Of a stretch of DNA of 64,000 nt, positions 1-7,651 are shown piece after piece. Position 1 is the first letter of the stretch, and every line of letters begins with the position of its first letter. The stretch comes from JBBDSH01 sp040905045 (lineage in GTDB: Bacteria; Pseudomonadota; Gammaproteobacteria; Eutrophobiales; Eutrophobiaceae): assembly GCA_040905045.1 (NCBI GenBank), contig JBBDSH010000073.1, positions 1 through 64,000 on the forward strand, in the 5' to 3' direction. The notes beneath the pieces were generated by a model that worked only from the letters and a program-made list of their open reading frames with translations, did not search any database and was not told the DNA's origin. The position numbers and the translations under genes were made by a program.

Positions 1-55
1 CTCGACGGCCGCATCCATGCGGCCGACGGTCCCACAGAGGAATGTCGGGATACTT
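1..55. repeat. Right part of a core-plus-arm dispersed repeat (copy A)
   Basis: The window opens inside a dispersed element. An inner stem (cggccgcat / atgcggccg) is followed by an arm ending cgggatactt. The arm is nearly identical to the right arm of the copy at 25392-25594, and the inner stem is the family's core. The left half lies outside the window. Confidence 0.75.
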
Positions 56-122
56 CCGGCCTCAACAATAATTTGTACTCCTGACTCCTAATATACAAGG
101 GGATATGATCCGGGTTGCAAAC

Positions 123-139
123 ACGGGTATCATACCCGT
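123..139. promoter_or_regulatory. Short palindrome upstream of the molybdenum hydroxylase operon
   Basis: acgggtat at 123-130 and atacccgt at 132-139 are perfect inverted repeats around one base. They lie 26 bases before the chosen ATG of the FeS subunit. The position fits an operator or a small leader hairpin. No known regulator is recognised, so function is inferred from symmetry and place only. Confidence 0.4.
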
Positions 140-165
140 ATCCGTGCATGAATCGTGAGGTAGCG

Positions 166-810
166 ATGAAGGTTGAAAACTGGTCTGTATCGGGGCCGAG
201 TGGAGAGGCTGCGGTTGCCTCGGCGAAGCTGTCCCGCCGTAACTTTATCAAGGGCATTGTGGCGGCGGGCGCAACGGTGTCCGGCGGGTTGATGCTGGGC
301 GGTTTGAGCGGCTGTTCCTCCGAGGGTCCGGCGCCGGGCGGGGTGGAACGGCTCCTTTCCCTGAACATCAACGGTAAAAAGCGGCGGGTGGATGTGCTGC
401 CCCAGGAGACGCTGGCCATGACCCTGCGTTATCGCCTCGGTTTGACCGGCACCAAGCTGGGCTGCGACCGGGGTGAGTGCGGCGCCTGTACCGTCTTGGT
501 TGACGATATTCCCCTCTACGCCTGCTCGACGCTGACCCACTCGGTGCGCGGCCGCAAGGTGACCACCGTCGAGGGTCTGCAGGCGGCCGACGGCACCTTG
601 CATCCGGTGCAGCAGGCCTTTGTCGATGAACTGGGCCCGCAATGCGGTTTCTGCACGCCGGGCCAGGTGATGTCGGCGGTGGGCCTGCTGAAGGCCAATC
701 CCAAACCGACCCGGGAGGAAGCCCGTCTGGCTATGTCCGGCAACCTGTGCCGTTGCGGGGCCTACGATCACTACCTCAATTCCGTGATGCGCGCCGCGGA
801 GGTGTCCTGA
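166..810 (+). CDS. Tat-exported 2Fe-2S subunit of a xanthine-dehydrogenase-family enzyme
   Basis: Electron-transfer subunit with two [2Fe-2S] domains. A plant-type ferredoxin domain has the cysteine pattern CDRGECGACTVLV with a later Cys, and an all-helical domain has CGFCTPG followed by CRCG. The N-terminus carries a twin-arginine motif (SRRNFIK, about residues 23-29), a hydrophobic stretch, then LSGC, which matches a lipobox; a lipid-anchored Tat substrate is possible. ATG 166 is preferred because gtgagg sits five bases upstream; ATG 148 and TTG 115 are in-frame alternatives. It is followed after one base by the Mo subunit. PaoA-like periplasmic aldehyde dehydrogenases have the same architecture; the substrate cannot be told from sequence. 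Confidence 0.9.
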   Translation: MKVENWSVSGPSGEAAVASAKLSRRNFIKGIVAAGATVSGGLMLGGLSGCSSEGPAPGGVERLLSLNINGKKRRVDVLPQETLAMTLRYRLGLTGTKLGCDRGECGACTVLVDDIPLYACSTLTHSVRGRKVTTVEGLQAADGTLHPVQQAFVDELGPQCGFCTPGQVMSAVGLLKANPKPTREEARLAMSGNLCRCGAYDHYLNSVMRAAEVS

Positions 811-811
811 C

Positions 812-3235
812 ATGGCCGACGAGACCTATACCCTGCTGGGCAAGAACTTCGTGCCGCCGGACGTGGTGGGCAAGGTCACCGGCAAGGCCAAATACGCCGA
901 GGACTTTCGCCGGGACAACATGCTGTTCTGCCGTCTGTACCTGAGTCCCATGCCGCACGGCAAGGTGAAAAACATCGATGCCCGTGAGGCGCTGAAGATG
1001 AAGGGCGTGCACGCGGTGCTGACGGCGGATGATGTGCCGTCGTTCCCGGCACCGGAGCAGCCCATACTGACCAACGAGCCAAAATGTGTCGGCGATCCCA
1101 TCCTGGCGGTGGCGGCGGAGAGCGAGACCCTGGCGCAGGACGCCCTGGAAAAAATCAGGGTCGATATCGAACCGCTGCCGTTCACGCTGGACCCGCTGGA
1201 GAGCCTGTACCCGGGCGGGCCGGATGCACGCAGTGACGGCAACGTCGCCGGGACCGTTAACTACGTCGAGCCCTTCCTGAAGACGATCAAATGGGACGCG
1301 CGGGATTTCGCCAGGGCGAAGGAGGGCGAGTTGCCCATGGGCGAGGCGGTGGAGGACTGGTCCTACGGCGACGTGGCGGGCGGCTTTGACACTGCCGATT
1401 ATGTGCTTGAGGAGAGCTTCGTCACGGCCAATACCGCGCATCATTCCATGGAGCCGCGTTCCTGTATGGCGTACTGGGAGAACGGCAAGTGTCATGTCCA
1501 CGGTTCCAGCCAGAGCCAGAGTTTTCCGGTACCCGGTCTGGCGCGTTACATCGGCATCAAGCCCGAGGATCTGGTCTTCATCGCCGAGTTCTGCGGCGGC
1601 GGATTCGGTTCGAAAGGTTCGGCCTACCCGGCCATGTCCATTCCGGCGCATATGGCGAAGAAGGTGCAGCGGCCGGTGATGATGCGCGTGTCCCGGCACG
1701 AGGAATATTTCATCGGCCACGCACGCGCCGGATTCCAGGGCCGCATCAAGATGGGTTTTCGCCGGGACGGCCGGCTGCTGGCGGTGGACCTGTACATCGT
1801 TCACGAAAACGGTTCCTATATCGGCTTCAATGACTACCATGCCGCGGGCGAGGCGGTGTCCCTGGTCTACCAGCCCGAGGCCATGCGCTTTCGCGGTATC
1901 CCGGTGCAGACCAACACGCCGCCGCGGCGGGCCCAGCGAGGCCCCGGCCAGAACCAGATCGCCAGTGCGGTGGAGCCGTTGCTGGACCAGGCGGCGCGGG
2001 AGCTGGGCATCGATCGTGTCACCATTCGTAAAATCAATGCACCGGCGTTCAAGGCCGGTTTTGGCGCGAAGCAAAAACCGGTGACGTCTTCCTATATGGA
2101 AGAGGCCATTGCCATGGGCATGAAGGATTTCGACTGGGACAACAAGAAACAGCTCAGCGGCCGCAAGAACGGCACGAAGGTGACCGGCATCGGTATCGGT
2201 CAGGCCTATCATTCCGCCGGTGCCACCGGTTTTGACGGTCTGGTGGTGATCACCCCGGACGGCAAGCTGCACATTCATACCGGTGTCGGCAACCTGGGGA
2301 CATACTCTCACAGTGCCACATCCCGGGTGGCGGCGGAGATCCTGAAGATGAACTGGGACCACTGCGTCATCGAACGGGGCGATTCGCGTAAACACCTGCC
2401 GTGGAATCTGGCCCAGTTCGGCAGCAATACTTCCTACACCATGAGCCGTACCAATTATGTCGCGGCCATGGACGCGGTGGCCAAACTCAAGGCCATCGCG
2501 GCCGAGGCGCTAGGCGGCGAGGCCGGGGACTACGACATCGGTAACGAGAAAGTGTTCTTGAAAAACGACCGTTCCAAAAGCCTGACCTACGCCGAGGCGG
2601 CGCAGTGGGCGATTGAACTGGGCGGCCGTTACAGCGGCGGCGAGATGCCGGATAACCTGAACGACATGACCAAGCGGTCGGTGAACGCCCTGGCGGGCAG
2701 CGGGCTTATCGGTGTGGCCAAGGACACGCTGGAGAGCGAGGGCACGCCGCCGGCCTTCGCCGTGGGCTTCATCCAGATCGAACTGGACCTGGAGACCGGC
2801 GTCTATGACATCGTAGATTACGTCAGTATCGCCGACTGCGGGCGGGTGTTGCATCCGCAGAGCCTGGCAACGCAGATCAAGGGCGGGGCGGTGATGGGCT
2901 TCGGCATGGCCGCCTACGAGCGCCATGTTTACGATCCGCAGAACGGTCTGCCGGCCAACGTCGGCCTGTATACCTGCAAGCCGCCGACGTATCTGGATGT
3001 GCCCTCGGTGACGCGCTGGGGGGCGGTGGATCAGCCGGATCCCTACAACCCGGTTGGGTCGCGGGGGATCGGCGAGCCGCCCATGGGCGCGGCCTCGGCG
3101 GCCTTGTTGTGTGCCATTTCCGACGCCCTGGGCGGGCATCTCTTCAACCGCATACCGGTGACGCCGGACATGATCGTCAACGCCGCCGCCGGCCGGCCCC
3201 AGTCCCATAAACCGCTGCAAGTGAATACGTATTAG
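812..3235 (+). CDS. Molybdopterin-binding catalytic subunit, xanthine dehydrogenase family
   Basis: Large subunit of 807 residues that binds the molybdenum cytosine dinucleotide type cofactor and hydroxylates aldehydes or heterocycles. Visible family features are the FCGGGFGSKG loop in the middle and the C-terminal GSRGIGEPPMG, whose Glu is the catalytic base in this family. There is no export signal of its own; export would be by hitchhiking on the Tat signal of the FeS subunit, as known for PaoABC. A ribosome site (ggaggtg) lies inside the end of the preceding gene. Gene order here is FeS-Mo-FAD, unlike the FeS-FAD-Mo order of paoABC. Family call is secure, substrate unknown. Confidence 0.92.
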   Translation: MADETYTLLGKNFVPPDVVGKVTGKAKYAEDFRRDNMLFCRLYLSPMPHGKVKNIDAREALKMKGVHAVLTADDVPSFPAPEQPILTNEPKCVGDPILAVAAESETLAQDALEKIRVDIEPLPFTLDPLESLYPGGPDARSDGNVAGTVNYVEPFLKTIKWDARDFARAKEGELPMGEAVEDWSYGDVAGGFDTADYVLEESFVTANTAHHSMEPRSCMAYWENGKCHVHGSSQSQSFPVPGLARYIGIKPEDLVFIAEFCGGGFGSKGSAYPAMSIPAHMAKKVQRPVMMRVSRHEEYFIGHARAGFQGRIKMGFRRDGRLLAVDLYIVHENGSYIGFNDYHAAGEAVSLVYQPEAMRFRGIPVQTNTPPRRAQRGPGQNQIASAVEPLLDQAARELGIDRVTIRKINAPAFKAGFGAKQKPVTSSYMEEAIAMGMKDFDWDNKKQLSGRKNGTKVTGIGIGQAYHSAGATGFDGLVVITPDGKLHIHTGVGNLGTYSHSATSRVAAEILKMNWDHCVIERGDSRKHLPWNLAQFGSNTSYTMSRTNYVAAMDAVAKLKAIAAEALGGEAGDYDIGNEKVFLKNDRSKSLTYAEAAQWAIELGGRYSGGEMPDNLNDMTKRSVNALAGSGLIGVAKDTLESEGTPPAFAVGFIQIELDLETGVYDIVDYVSIADCGRVLHPQSLATQIKGGAVMGFGMAAYERHVYDPQNGLPANVGLYTCKPPTYLDVPSVTRWGAVDQPDPYNPVGSRGIGEPPMGAASAALLCAISDALGGHLFNRIPVTPDMIVNAAAGRPQSHKPLQVNTY

Positions 3236-3247
3236 GGAGCGTCTGCG

Positions 3248-4240
3248 ATGATGAAAGACATGATGCGGTCCTTCGAGCTGTACCAGCCGGCGGACCTGGC
3301 TAACGCCCTGGAACTGGCAAAGCGGTTCGGAGACGACGGCTGGCTCATGGCCGGCGGTAACGACAGCCTGGACTGGTTCAAGGACCGGGTGAAAAATCCG
3401 AAAGCGGTGATTGATCTGGGCGGTGTGAAGGAGCTGCAGGGCGTCACCGAAACGACCGACGGCATCGAGATCGGCGCCCTGACCACGCTGACGGAAGTCA
3501 GCGGGAACACAATCATCCGGGACAAGTTCTCGTTGCTGGCCGAGGCGGCGTCCCGGGTCGCCAGTCCGCAGATCCGCCACTCCGGCACCATTGGCGGGAA
3601 TCTCTGCCAGGACACGCGCTGCTGGTATTACCGCTCGGGGCTGGACTGTTACCGTGCCGGCGGCAACACCTGCTACGCCGACACGCCGGAGGGCATGAAC
3701 CGGGAGCACTGCCTGTTCGATGCGGATCGCTGTGTCGCCGTGACGCCGTCGGACACGGCGCCGGCGGTGGTGGCCCTGGACGGCGAGATGGTGATCGTGG
3801 CGCCGGGCGGCAAGGAACGTGTGGTGAAAGCCGAAAACTTCTTCATCGGCCCGAAGGTGGACATCACCCGCATGACGGTGCTGAAACCGGGCGAGATCCT
3901 GAAAAGCGTCCGCATCCCCGGCACCTTTGCGGGTGCGCGCTTTTATTTTGAAAAGGTCGCCGACCGCAAGGCCTGGGATTTTGCCCTGGTCAACATCGCC
4001 TCGGCCATGATCGAGGAGGGCGGCAAAATCAAAGACGTGCGCGTGGTCTGCGGCGGCGTGGCCTGCGTGCCCCGGCGATTGAAGGTGGTCGAGGACGTGG
4101 TCAAGGGCGGGGCCCCGGACGAGGAGGCCGCCACCCTGGCCGGGCAGGGGGCCATCCGCGGTGCCTCTCCCCTTAATTACAATCACTTCAAGATCCCGCT
4201 CATGGAAAACCTGGTCAAGCGGGCCATCCGCAGCGTTTAA
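3248..4240 (+). CDS. FAD subunit with probable 4Fe-4S insert, xanthine dehydrogenase family
   Basis: FAD-binding subunit (330 residues) of the same complex. MAGGNDSLDW and GGNLCQDTRCWYYR correspond to the two FAD-contacting segments. After the second segment comes an insert with several cysteines (TRCWYY, LDCYR, NTCYAD, EHCLF, DRCVAV). A comparable insert binds an extra [4Fe-4S] cluster in the beta subunit of 4-hydroxybenzoyl-CoA reductase and in PaoB. Two adjacent ATGs (3248, 3251) are possible starts; gggagcg lies upstream. Third gene of the operon; the chain ends shortly before a small membrane gene. Confidence 0.9.
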   Translation: MMKDMMRSFELYQPADLANALELAKRFGDDGWLMAGGNDSLDWFKDRVKNPKAVIDLGGVKELQGVTETTDGIEIGALTTLTEVSGNTIIRDKFSLLAEAASRVASPQIRHSGTIGGNLCQDTRCWYYRSGLDCYRAGGNTCYADTPEGMNREHCLFDADRCVAVTPSDTAPAVVALDGEMVIVAPGGKERVVKAENFFIGPKVDITRMTVLKPGEILKSVRIPGTFAGARFYFEKVADRKAWDFALVNIASAMIEEGGKIKDVRVVCGGVACVPRRLKVVEDVVKGGAPDEEAATLAGQGAIRGASPLNYNHFKIPLMENLVKRAIRSV

Positions 4241-4257
4241 TTTTTAGAAGCACCCTA

Positions 4258-4419
4258 ATGTCAGAATTTATAGAACTTCTACGTTACAGCAGCAATGCCT
4301 GGGGCCAGCGCACCCTGGAAGGGGTGTCCTGGGATCTGCTGCCGGTGTTCGTCGGCCTGGCCGTGGTCTTCATCGTCGGGCACGCGTTGCTGGCACATTT
4401 TCTTGGCCGCAAAGATTAG
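4258..4419 (+). CDS. 53-residue single-span membrane protein
   Basis: A short reading frame begins MSEFIELLRYSS and ends HFLGRKD. It has one hydrophobic segment (about residues 28-48: LPVFVGLAVVFIVGHALLAH) followed by a positively charged end. It lies 17 bases after the FAD subunit and before the cytochrome b, in the same direction. This suggests a small membrane partner of the enzyme, perhaps an anchor or a cytochrome accessory subunit. I do not recognise a family. Its TAG stop ends on the first base of a dispersed repeat. Confidence 0.6.
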   Translation: MSEFIELLRYSSNAWGQRTLEGVSWDLLPVFVGLAVVFIVGHALLAHFLGRKD

Positions 4420-4538
4420 AATCCGTGTGCAATCCGGAAGCCTGACGCAGACACGCGGTGAATACATCCATGTAGCTCGAATGCGGCATCCCTGCCGCAT
4501 ACGGTCTGCTTACAGGTTTCCGGATTGCACACGGATTC
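4419..4538. repeat. Core-plus-arm dispersed repeat (copy B, simplest copy)
   Basis: Inverted arms of 26 bp at 4419-4444 and 4513-4538 match at 25 of 26 positions. The core between them contains gtgaatacatcc, then gtagctcga, then a second hairpin (atgcggc / gccgcat). Core segments recur at 25392-25594 and 57725-58128, but the arms there have different sequences. GTAG followed by a hairpin resembles the layout of REP sequences; that link is inference. It separates the 53-residue gene from the cytochrome b gene and could act as a hairpin in the operon mRNA. Confidence 0.8.
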
Positions 4539-4561
4539 GGAACCGATAATATAGTCGTCTA

Positions 4562-5188
4562 ATGTCCGAAAATATTCTTCGACACGCTCTGAGCGATCGC
4601 GTTTTTCACTGGGTCACGGCGGTGGCCGTGCTGGTGCTGCTGGGCACGGCGTTCCTGCCCATTATCGGCCTCAAGTTTCCCTGGGTGACCGCGCACTGGG
4701 TCGCCGGTGTGGTGCTGACCCTGGCGGTGGTTTTTCACATACTGCGTTCCCTGTCCCTGCGGCGCCTGCGTCACATGGGGATCGGCCCGCGCGATATGCG
4801 CGAAGGCCTTGCCGCCGTGGCCGGTCTGTTCGGCCGTCGAGGCGGAGCGCCCCAGGCAGGCAAATACTCCGCAGCACAGAAACTCATGCATCATGTGGTT
4901 GCGGTGCTGGTCCTTGTCACCGTGGCGACGGGGTTGCCCATGATGGTCAAGGTGGACACGCCGTTCTGGGAACGGGATCCCTACTGGCTGGAAACCGGTA
5001 CCTGGGGCATGATTTATGTTTTGCACGGCCTGGCGGCGCTGTGCCTGCTGAGTGTGGTGATGGTGCATATATACTTTGTCCTGCGGCCGGAAAAGCGGCC
5101 ATACCTGCGCGCCATGATCCGCGGCTGGATGCGTCGTGAGGAAGCCCTGGCGGATCATGATCCGCAACGCTGGCCGGGGGACGCCTGA
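4562..5188 (+). CDS. Di-heme cytochrome b-type membrane protein
   Basis: 208 residues with four clear membrane spans. Spans 2 and 4 each hold a His pair separated by 13 residues (AHW...VFHI and VLHG...VHIY), the usual bis-His arrangement of cytochrome b561 and hydrogenase or formate dehydrogenase b subunits. It most likely takes electrons from the exported molybdenum hydroxylase into the quinone pool; this is inferred from gene order. The TGA stop shares one base with the ATG of the next gene, indicating coupled translation. No heme c motif is seen. Confidence 0.85.
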   Translation: MSENILRHALSDRVFHWVTAVAVLVLLGTAFLPIIGLKFPWVTAHWVAGVVLTLAVVFHILRSLSLRRLRHMGIGPRDMREGLAAVAGLFGRRGGAPQAGKYSAAQKLMHHVVAVLVLVTVATGLPMMVKVDTPFWERDPYWLETGTWGMIYVLHGLAALCLLSVVMVHIYFVLRPEKRPYLRAMIRGWMRREEALADHDPQRWPGDA

Positions 5189-5598
5189 TGCCGGACGCTT
5201 CCCGCCGGGATCTGGATCGCTGCATTGAGGCTGTCGAGGCCGGTTATGAATTCCTGCTGGCTTACGCGGCCCAGGGACATGAGAGTGATCGTCATGCCGG
5301 TGCCGGCGGTGAAGTCCGCCGCTATCTCGCTGATATGGATGAAGCCCTGAACGGACTGGGTGAACTGGCCCTGGCCTGTGCCGAACAGGTGGACGGCGAG
5401 AGCGTGACAGAGTATCGCGGGTTTCTCGACGCCCTGGATGCGGACGCCCGCAAGGCCCGGGCGGCCGTTCGCCTGGTCCTGAGCCGGGACGATATCAGCT
5501 CACAGTTGGTCGACAACCTTAACGCCTCCAGCCATCTGCGCGCCCTGTTGACCGACTTGTTCCTGATTGATGAAGCACTGAAAGCGAGTGAGGAGTGA
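5188..5598 (+). CDS. Small helical protein, last gene of the molybdenum hydroxylase operon
   Basis: 136 residues, mostly charged and helical, without a signal peptide, membrane span or recognised domain. Translational overlap with the cytochrome b gene argues for a shared job, for example as an assembly chaperone; that is inference. The last codons (ASEE) and the stop are written by the 7-bp repeat starting at 5586, so the natural C-terminus may have been altered by the repeat. Confidence 0.65.
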   Translation: MPDASRRDLDRCIEAVEAGYEFLLAYAAQGHESDRHAGAGGEVRRYLADMDEALNGLGELALACAEQVDGESVTEYRGFLDALDADARKARAAVRLVLSRDDISSQLVDNLNASSHLRALLTDLFLIDEALKASEE

Positions 5599-5661
5599 GG
5601 CGTGAGGAGTGAGGCGTCGAGTTCATTTATACTCCTCACCCCTTACTCCTTACTCCTCACC
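5586..5661. repeat. Heptamer repeat, inverted pair
   Basis: Units of the type gaggagt/gaggcgt run from about 5586 to 5612. Their reverse complements (actcctc, accccttactcc) run from about 5631 to 5661, so the segment can fold into a long imperfect hairpin. It overlaps the end of the preceding gene. It might serve as a terminator-like hairpin, but there is no T tract. Confidence 0.8.
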
Positions 5662-5715
5662 GGTTGCACCTGAACGTCATAACGAACCAACTTGAAATAC
5701 TGAACGAGTCCATTC

Positions 5716-7023
5716 ATGTCTAAAGAAACCTTCAACAAGGGGTTACTGGATTTTATCAATGCCTCGCCGACGCCGTTTCACGCGGTGGACAATATGTGTG
5801 CTCAATTGCTGGAGGCGGGATTTCAGAAACTGCAGGAAGGCGATGTCTGGAATTTACAAACGAACGGCCGTTATTTCGTTACCCGCAACGACTCGTCCAT
5901 TATTGCGTTTCGCATGGGCGACTCGCCGCCGGAGGAGAGTGGATTCCGCCTGGTCGGCGCGCACACGGACAGCCCCTGCCTGAAACTCAAGCCCAATCCG
6001 GTAGTGGAGGCGAACGGTTACGTCAAACTGGGCGTCGAGGTCTACGGCGGTGTGTTGCTGAATCCATGGTTTGATCGGGATCTGTCGTTGGCGGGCCGGT
6101 TAACCTTGCGTGACGGCGATGGCAAGTTGATCAATCGTCTTGTTGATTTCAGGGAACCCGTCGCGATCATTCCCAGCCTGGCCATTCATCTTGATCGCGA
6201 GGTGAACGAGAACCGCAGCATCAATAAACAAACCATGCTGCCGCCGGTACTGGCACTGAGCGGCGATCAGCCCCTTGATCTGAAAGCGGTTCTGAAAGAA
6301 CGCCTGGGGCAATCCGAACCCGAACTGGACAAGGCCGAACTGCTGGATTTTGAACTGTCGCTGTATGACATCCAACCGGCCGGCTACACAGGTCTGAAAC
6401 GGGAATTCATCGCCGGGGCGCGACTGGATAATCTGCTCAGCTGTTACGCCGGACTGCGGTCGTTACTGGACAATGAGGCCGGGACCGGGCAATTGCTCGT
6501 TTGCAACGATCACGAGGAAGTGGGCAGCGGTTCCGCCGCCGGCGCGCGCGGGAATTTTCTGCGCAGCGTGTTGGAACGCATCAGCGGCGGCGATGAAAAC
6601 TATGCCCGCATGACGGCCCGCTCCATGCTGGTTTCCACCGATAACGCCCATGGCCTGCATCCCAATTTCACCGACAAGCATGACGAGAAACACGGCCCGC
6701 TGCTCAATGCCGGTCCGGCGGTCAAGGTCAACAGCAATCAGGCCTACGCCTCCAACAGTGAGACCGCGGGTCTTCTGCGGCATGTAGCGGATCGTGCCGA
6801 AGTGAGCCTGCAGGCGTTTGTCTCCCGCGCCGACATGGCCTGCGGCAGTACCATCGGTCCACTGACGGCGACGGAACTGGGCGTGCGCACGGTTGACGTG
6901 GGCGTACCCACCTTTGCCATGCATTCCATCAGGGAACTGGCCGGCAGCGACGACGCCCATAATCTGTACAAGTTGTTGCTGGAGTTCAATGCAACGAAGA
7001 ATGTAAGTGCAGTTTCAATGTAA
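5716..7023 (+). CDS. apeB: M18 family aminopeptidase (aspartyl aminopeptidase type)
   Basis: 435-residue cytosolic metallopeptidase of family M18, which removes N-terminal residues (often acidic) using two zinc ions. Visible metal and catalytic regions are GAHTDSP (about residue 82), the CNDHEEVGS block with the Glu-Glu pair, and the later DNAHGLHPN and THSIREL-like (MHSIRELAG) segments. Length is normal for the family. It stands alone between heptamer repeats and a minus-strand gene, so regulation is not evident. Confidence 0.92.
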   Translation: MSKETFNKGLLDFINASPTPFHAVDNMCAQLLEAGFQKLQEGDVWNLQTNGRYFVTRNDSSIIAFRMGDSPPEESGFRLVGAHTDSPCLKLKPNPVVEANGYVKLGVEVYGGVLLNPWFDRDLSLAGRLTLRDGDGKLINRLVDFREPVAIIPSLAIHLDREVNENRSINKQTMLPPVLALSGDQPLDLKAVLKERLGQSEPELDKAELLDFELSLYDIQPAGYTGLKREFIAGARLDNLLSCYAGLRSLLDNEAGTGQLLVCNDHEEVGSGSAAGARGNFLRSVLERISGGDENYARMTARSMLVSTDNAHGLHPNFTDKHDEKHGPLLNAGPAVKVNSNQAYASNSETAGLLRHVADRAEVSLQAFVSRADMACGSTIGPLTATELGVRTVDVGVPTFAMHSIRELAGSDDAHNLYKLLLEFNATKNVSAVSM

Positions 7024-7080
7024 TCGTCTCGCCGGATGCGGCTGCAGTGCATTTCCGGAGTATTGATGTCGTCTCCATGA

Positions 7081-7590
7081 TTACCGGCCTTTATGGATAT
7101 GCCGGAGTATACGTTCGCAATTTTCGGCCGCGGTAATCAGCCATAGATGTTCGGTATATTGCAGCGGTTCGTTCAGCATGGCGTTGTAGAGTAATGTCAT
7201 GAATATTTCATCGTCGAAACGGCCGTGGACCGTGCCAAGTAACGGCATGGCGACGGAATGTACCCTGTATTCAGTGAGTTTCCTCAGCAGGTTTTCAAGG
7301 GCAACGGCAATGGAGCCGGCATTGCAACTCGGATCCTGGTCCAGGTCATGGATCACAGCCAGAAAGCGCAGGGGTCTGCCTGTTCGAACGATAACATCGC
7401 CGGGTATAAGCGGTTGCTGCTCAATCATCTCATCGACCAGGGCTGAATAATTCTCCTCCGGTTGTCGAATGACCGGCTCGATATCCAGCACCAGCGCGGT
7501 GTCCTGTTCCTCCACAATCGCATCAAACGACCGAGATATCGAATCAGGCGGGGAAACAGTAATACTGACTCCCTGTAAGTGTGTTTCCAT
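7081..7590 (-). CDS. Unassigned protein with possible macro-domain-like half
   Basis: 169 residues from an ATG preceded by ggggac; an upstream in-frame extension to 7716 would run into the neighbouring gene. The C-terminal half (DVIVRTGRP, then ALENLLRKL and SVAMPLLGTVHG) resembles the end of macro domains, where a similar P-L-G-T loop closes the ADP-ribose pocket. The usual N-terminal macro motif is not evident, so the call is tentative. No signal peptide. The gene follows a cytochrome c'-like gene on the same strand after 61 bases. Confidence 0.55.
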   Translation of the reverse strand: METHLQGVSITVSPPDSISRSFDAIVEEQDTALVLDIEPVIRQPEENYSALVDEMIEQQPLIPGDVIVRTGRPLRFLAVIHDLDQDPSCNAGSIAVALENLLRKLTEYRVHSVAMPLLGTVHGRFDDEIFMTLLYNAMLNEPLQYTEHLWLITAAENCERILRHIHKGR

Positions 7591-7651
7591 AACAGTCCCC
7601 GGACAATTGAAACCTGTGAAACCTGTCTCAGCGCAATTATTCAATGACGGG

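Noticed and set aside
776..2395. Long minus-strand open frame opposite the Mo subunit gene
   Set aside because: GC-rich antisense shadow; composition is Arg/His/Gly-heavy with no recognisable domain, and the plus-strand product is clearly real.
2510..4186. 558-codon minus-strand open frame opposite the Mo and FAD subunit genes
   Set aside because: It runs antisense across two confirmed genes and shows no domain.
5586..5661. Possible CRISPR array or direct-repeat array
   Set aside because: Units are 7 bp with no spacers and no cas genes nearby.
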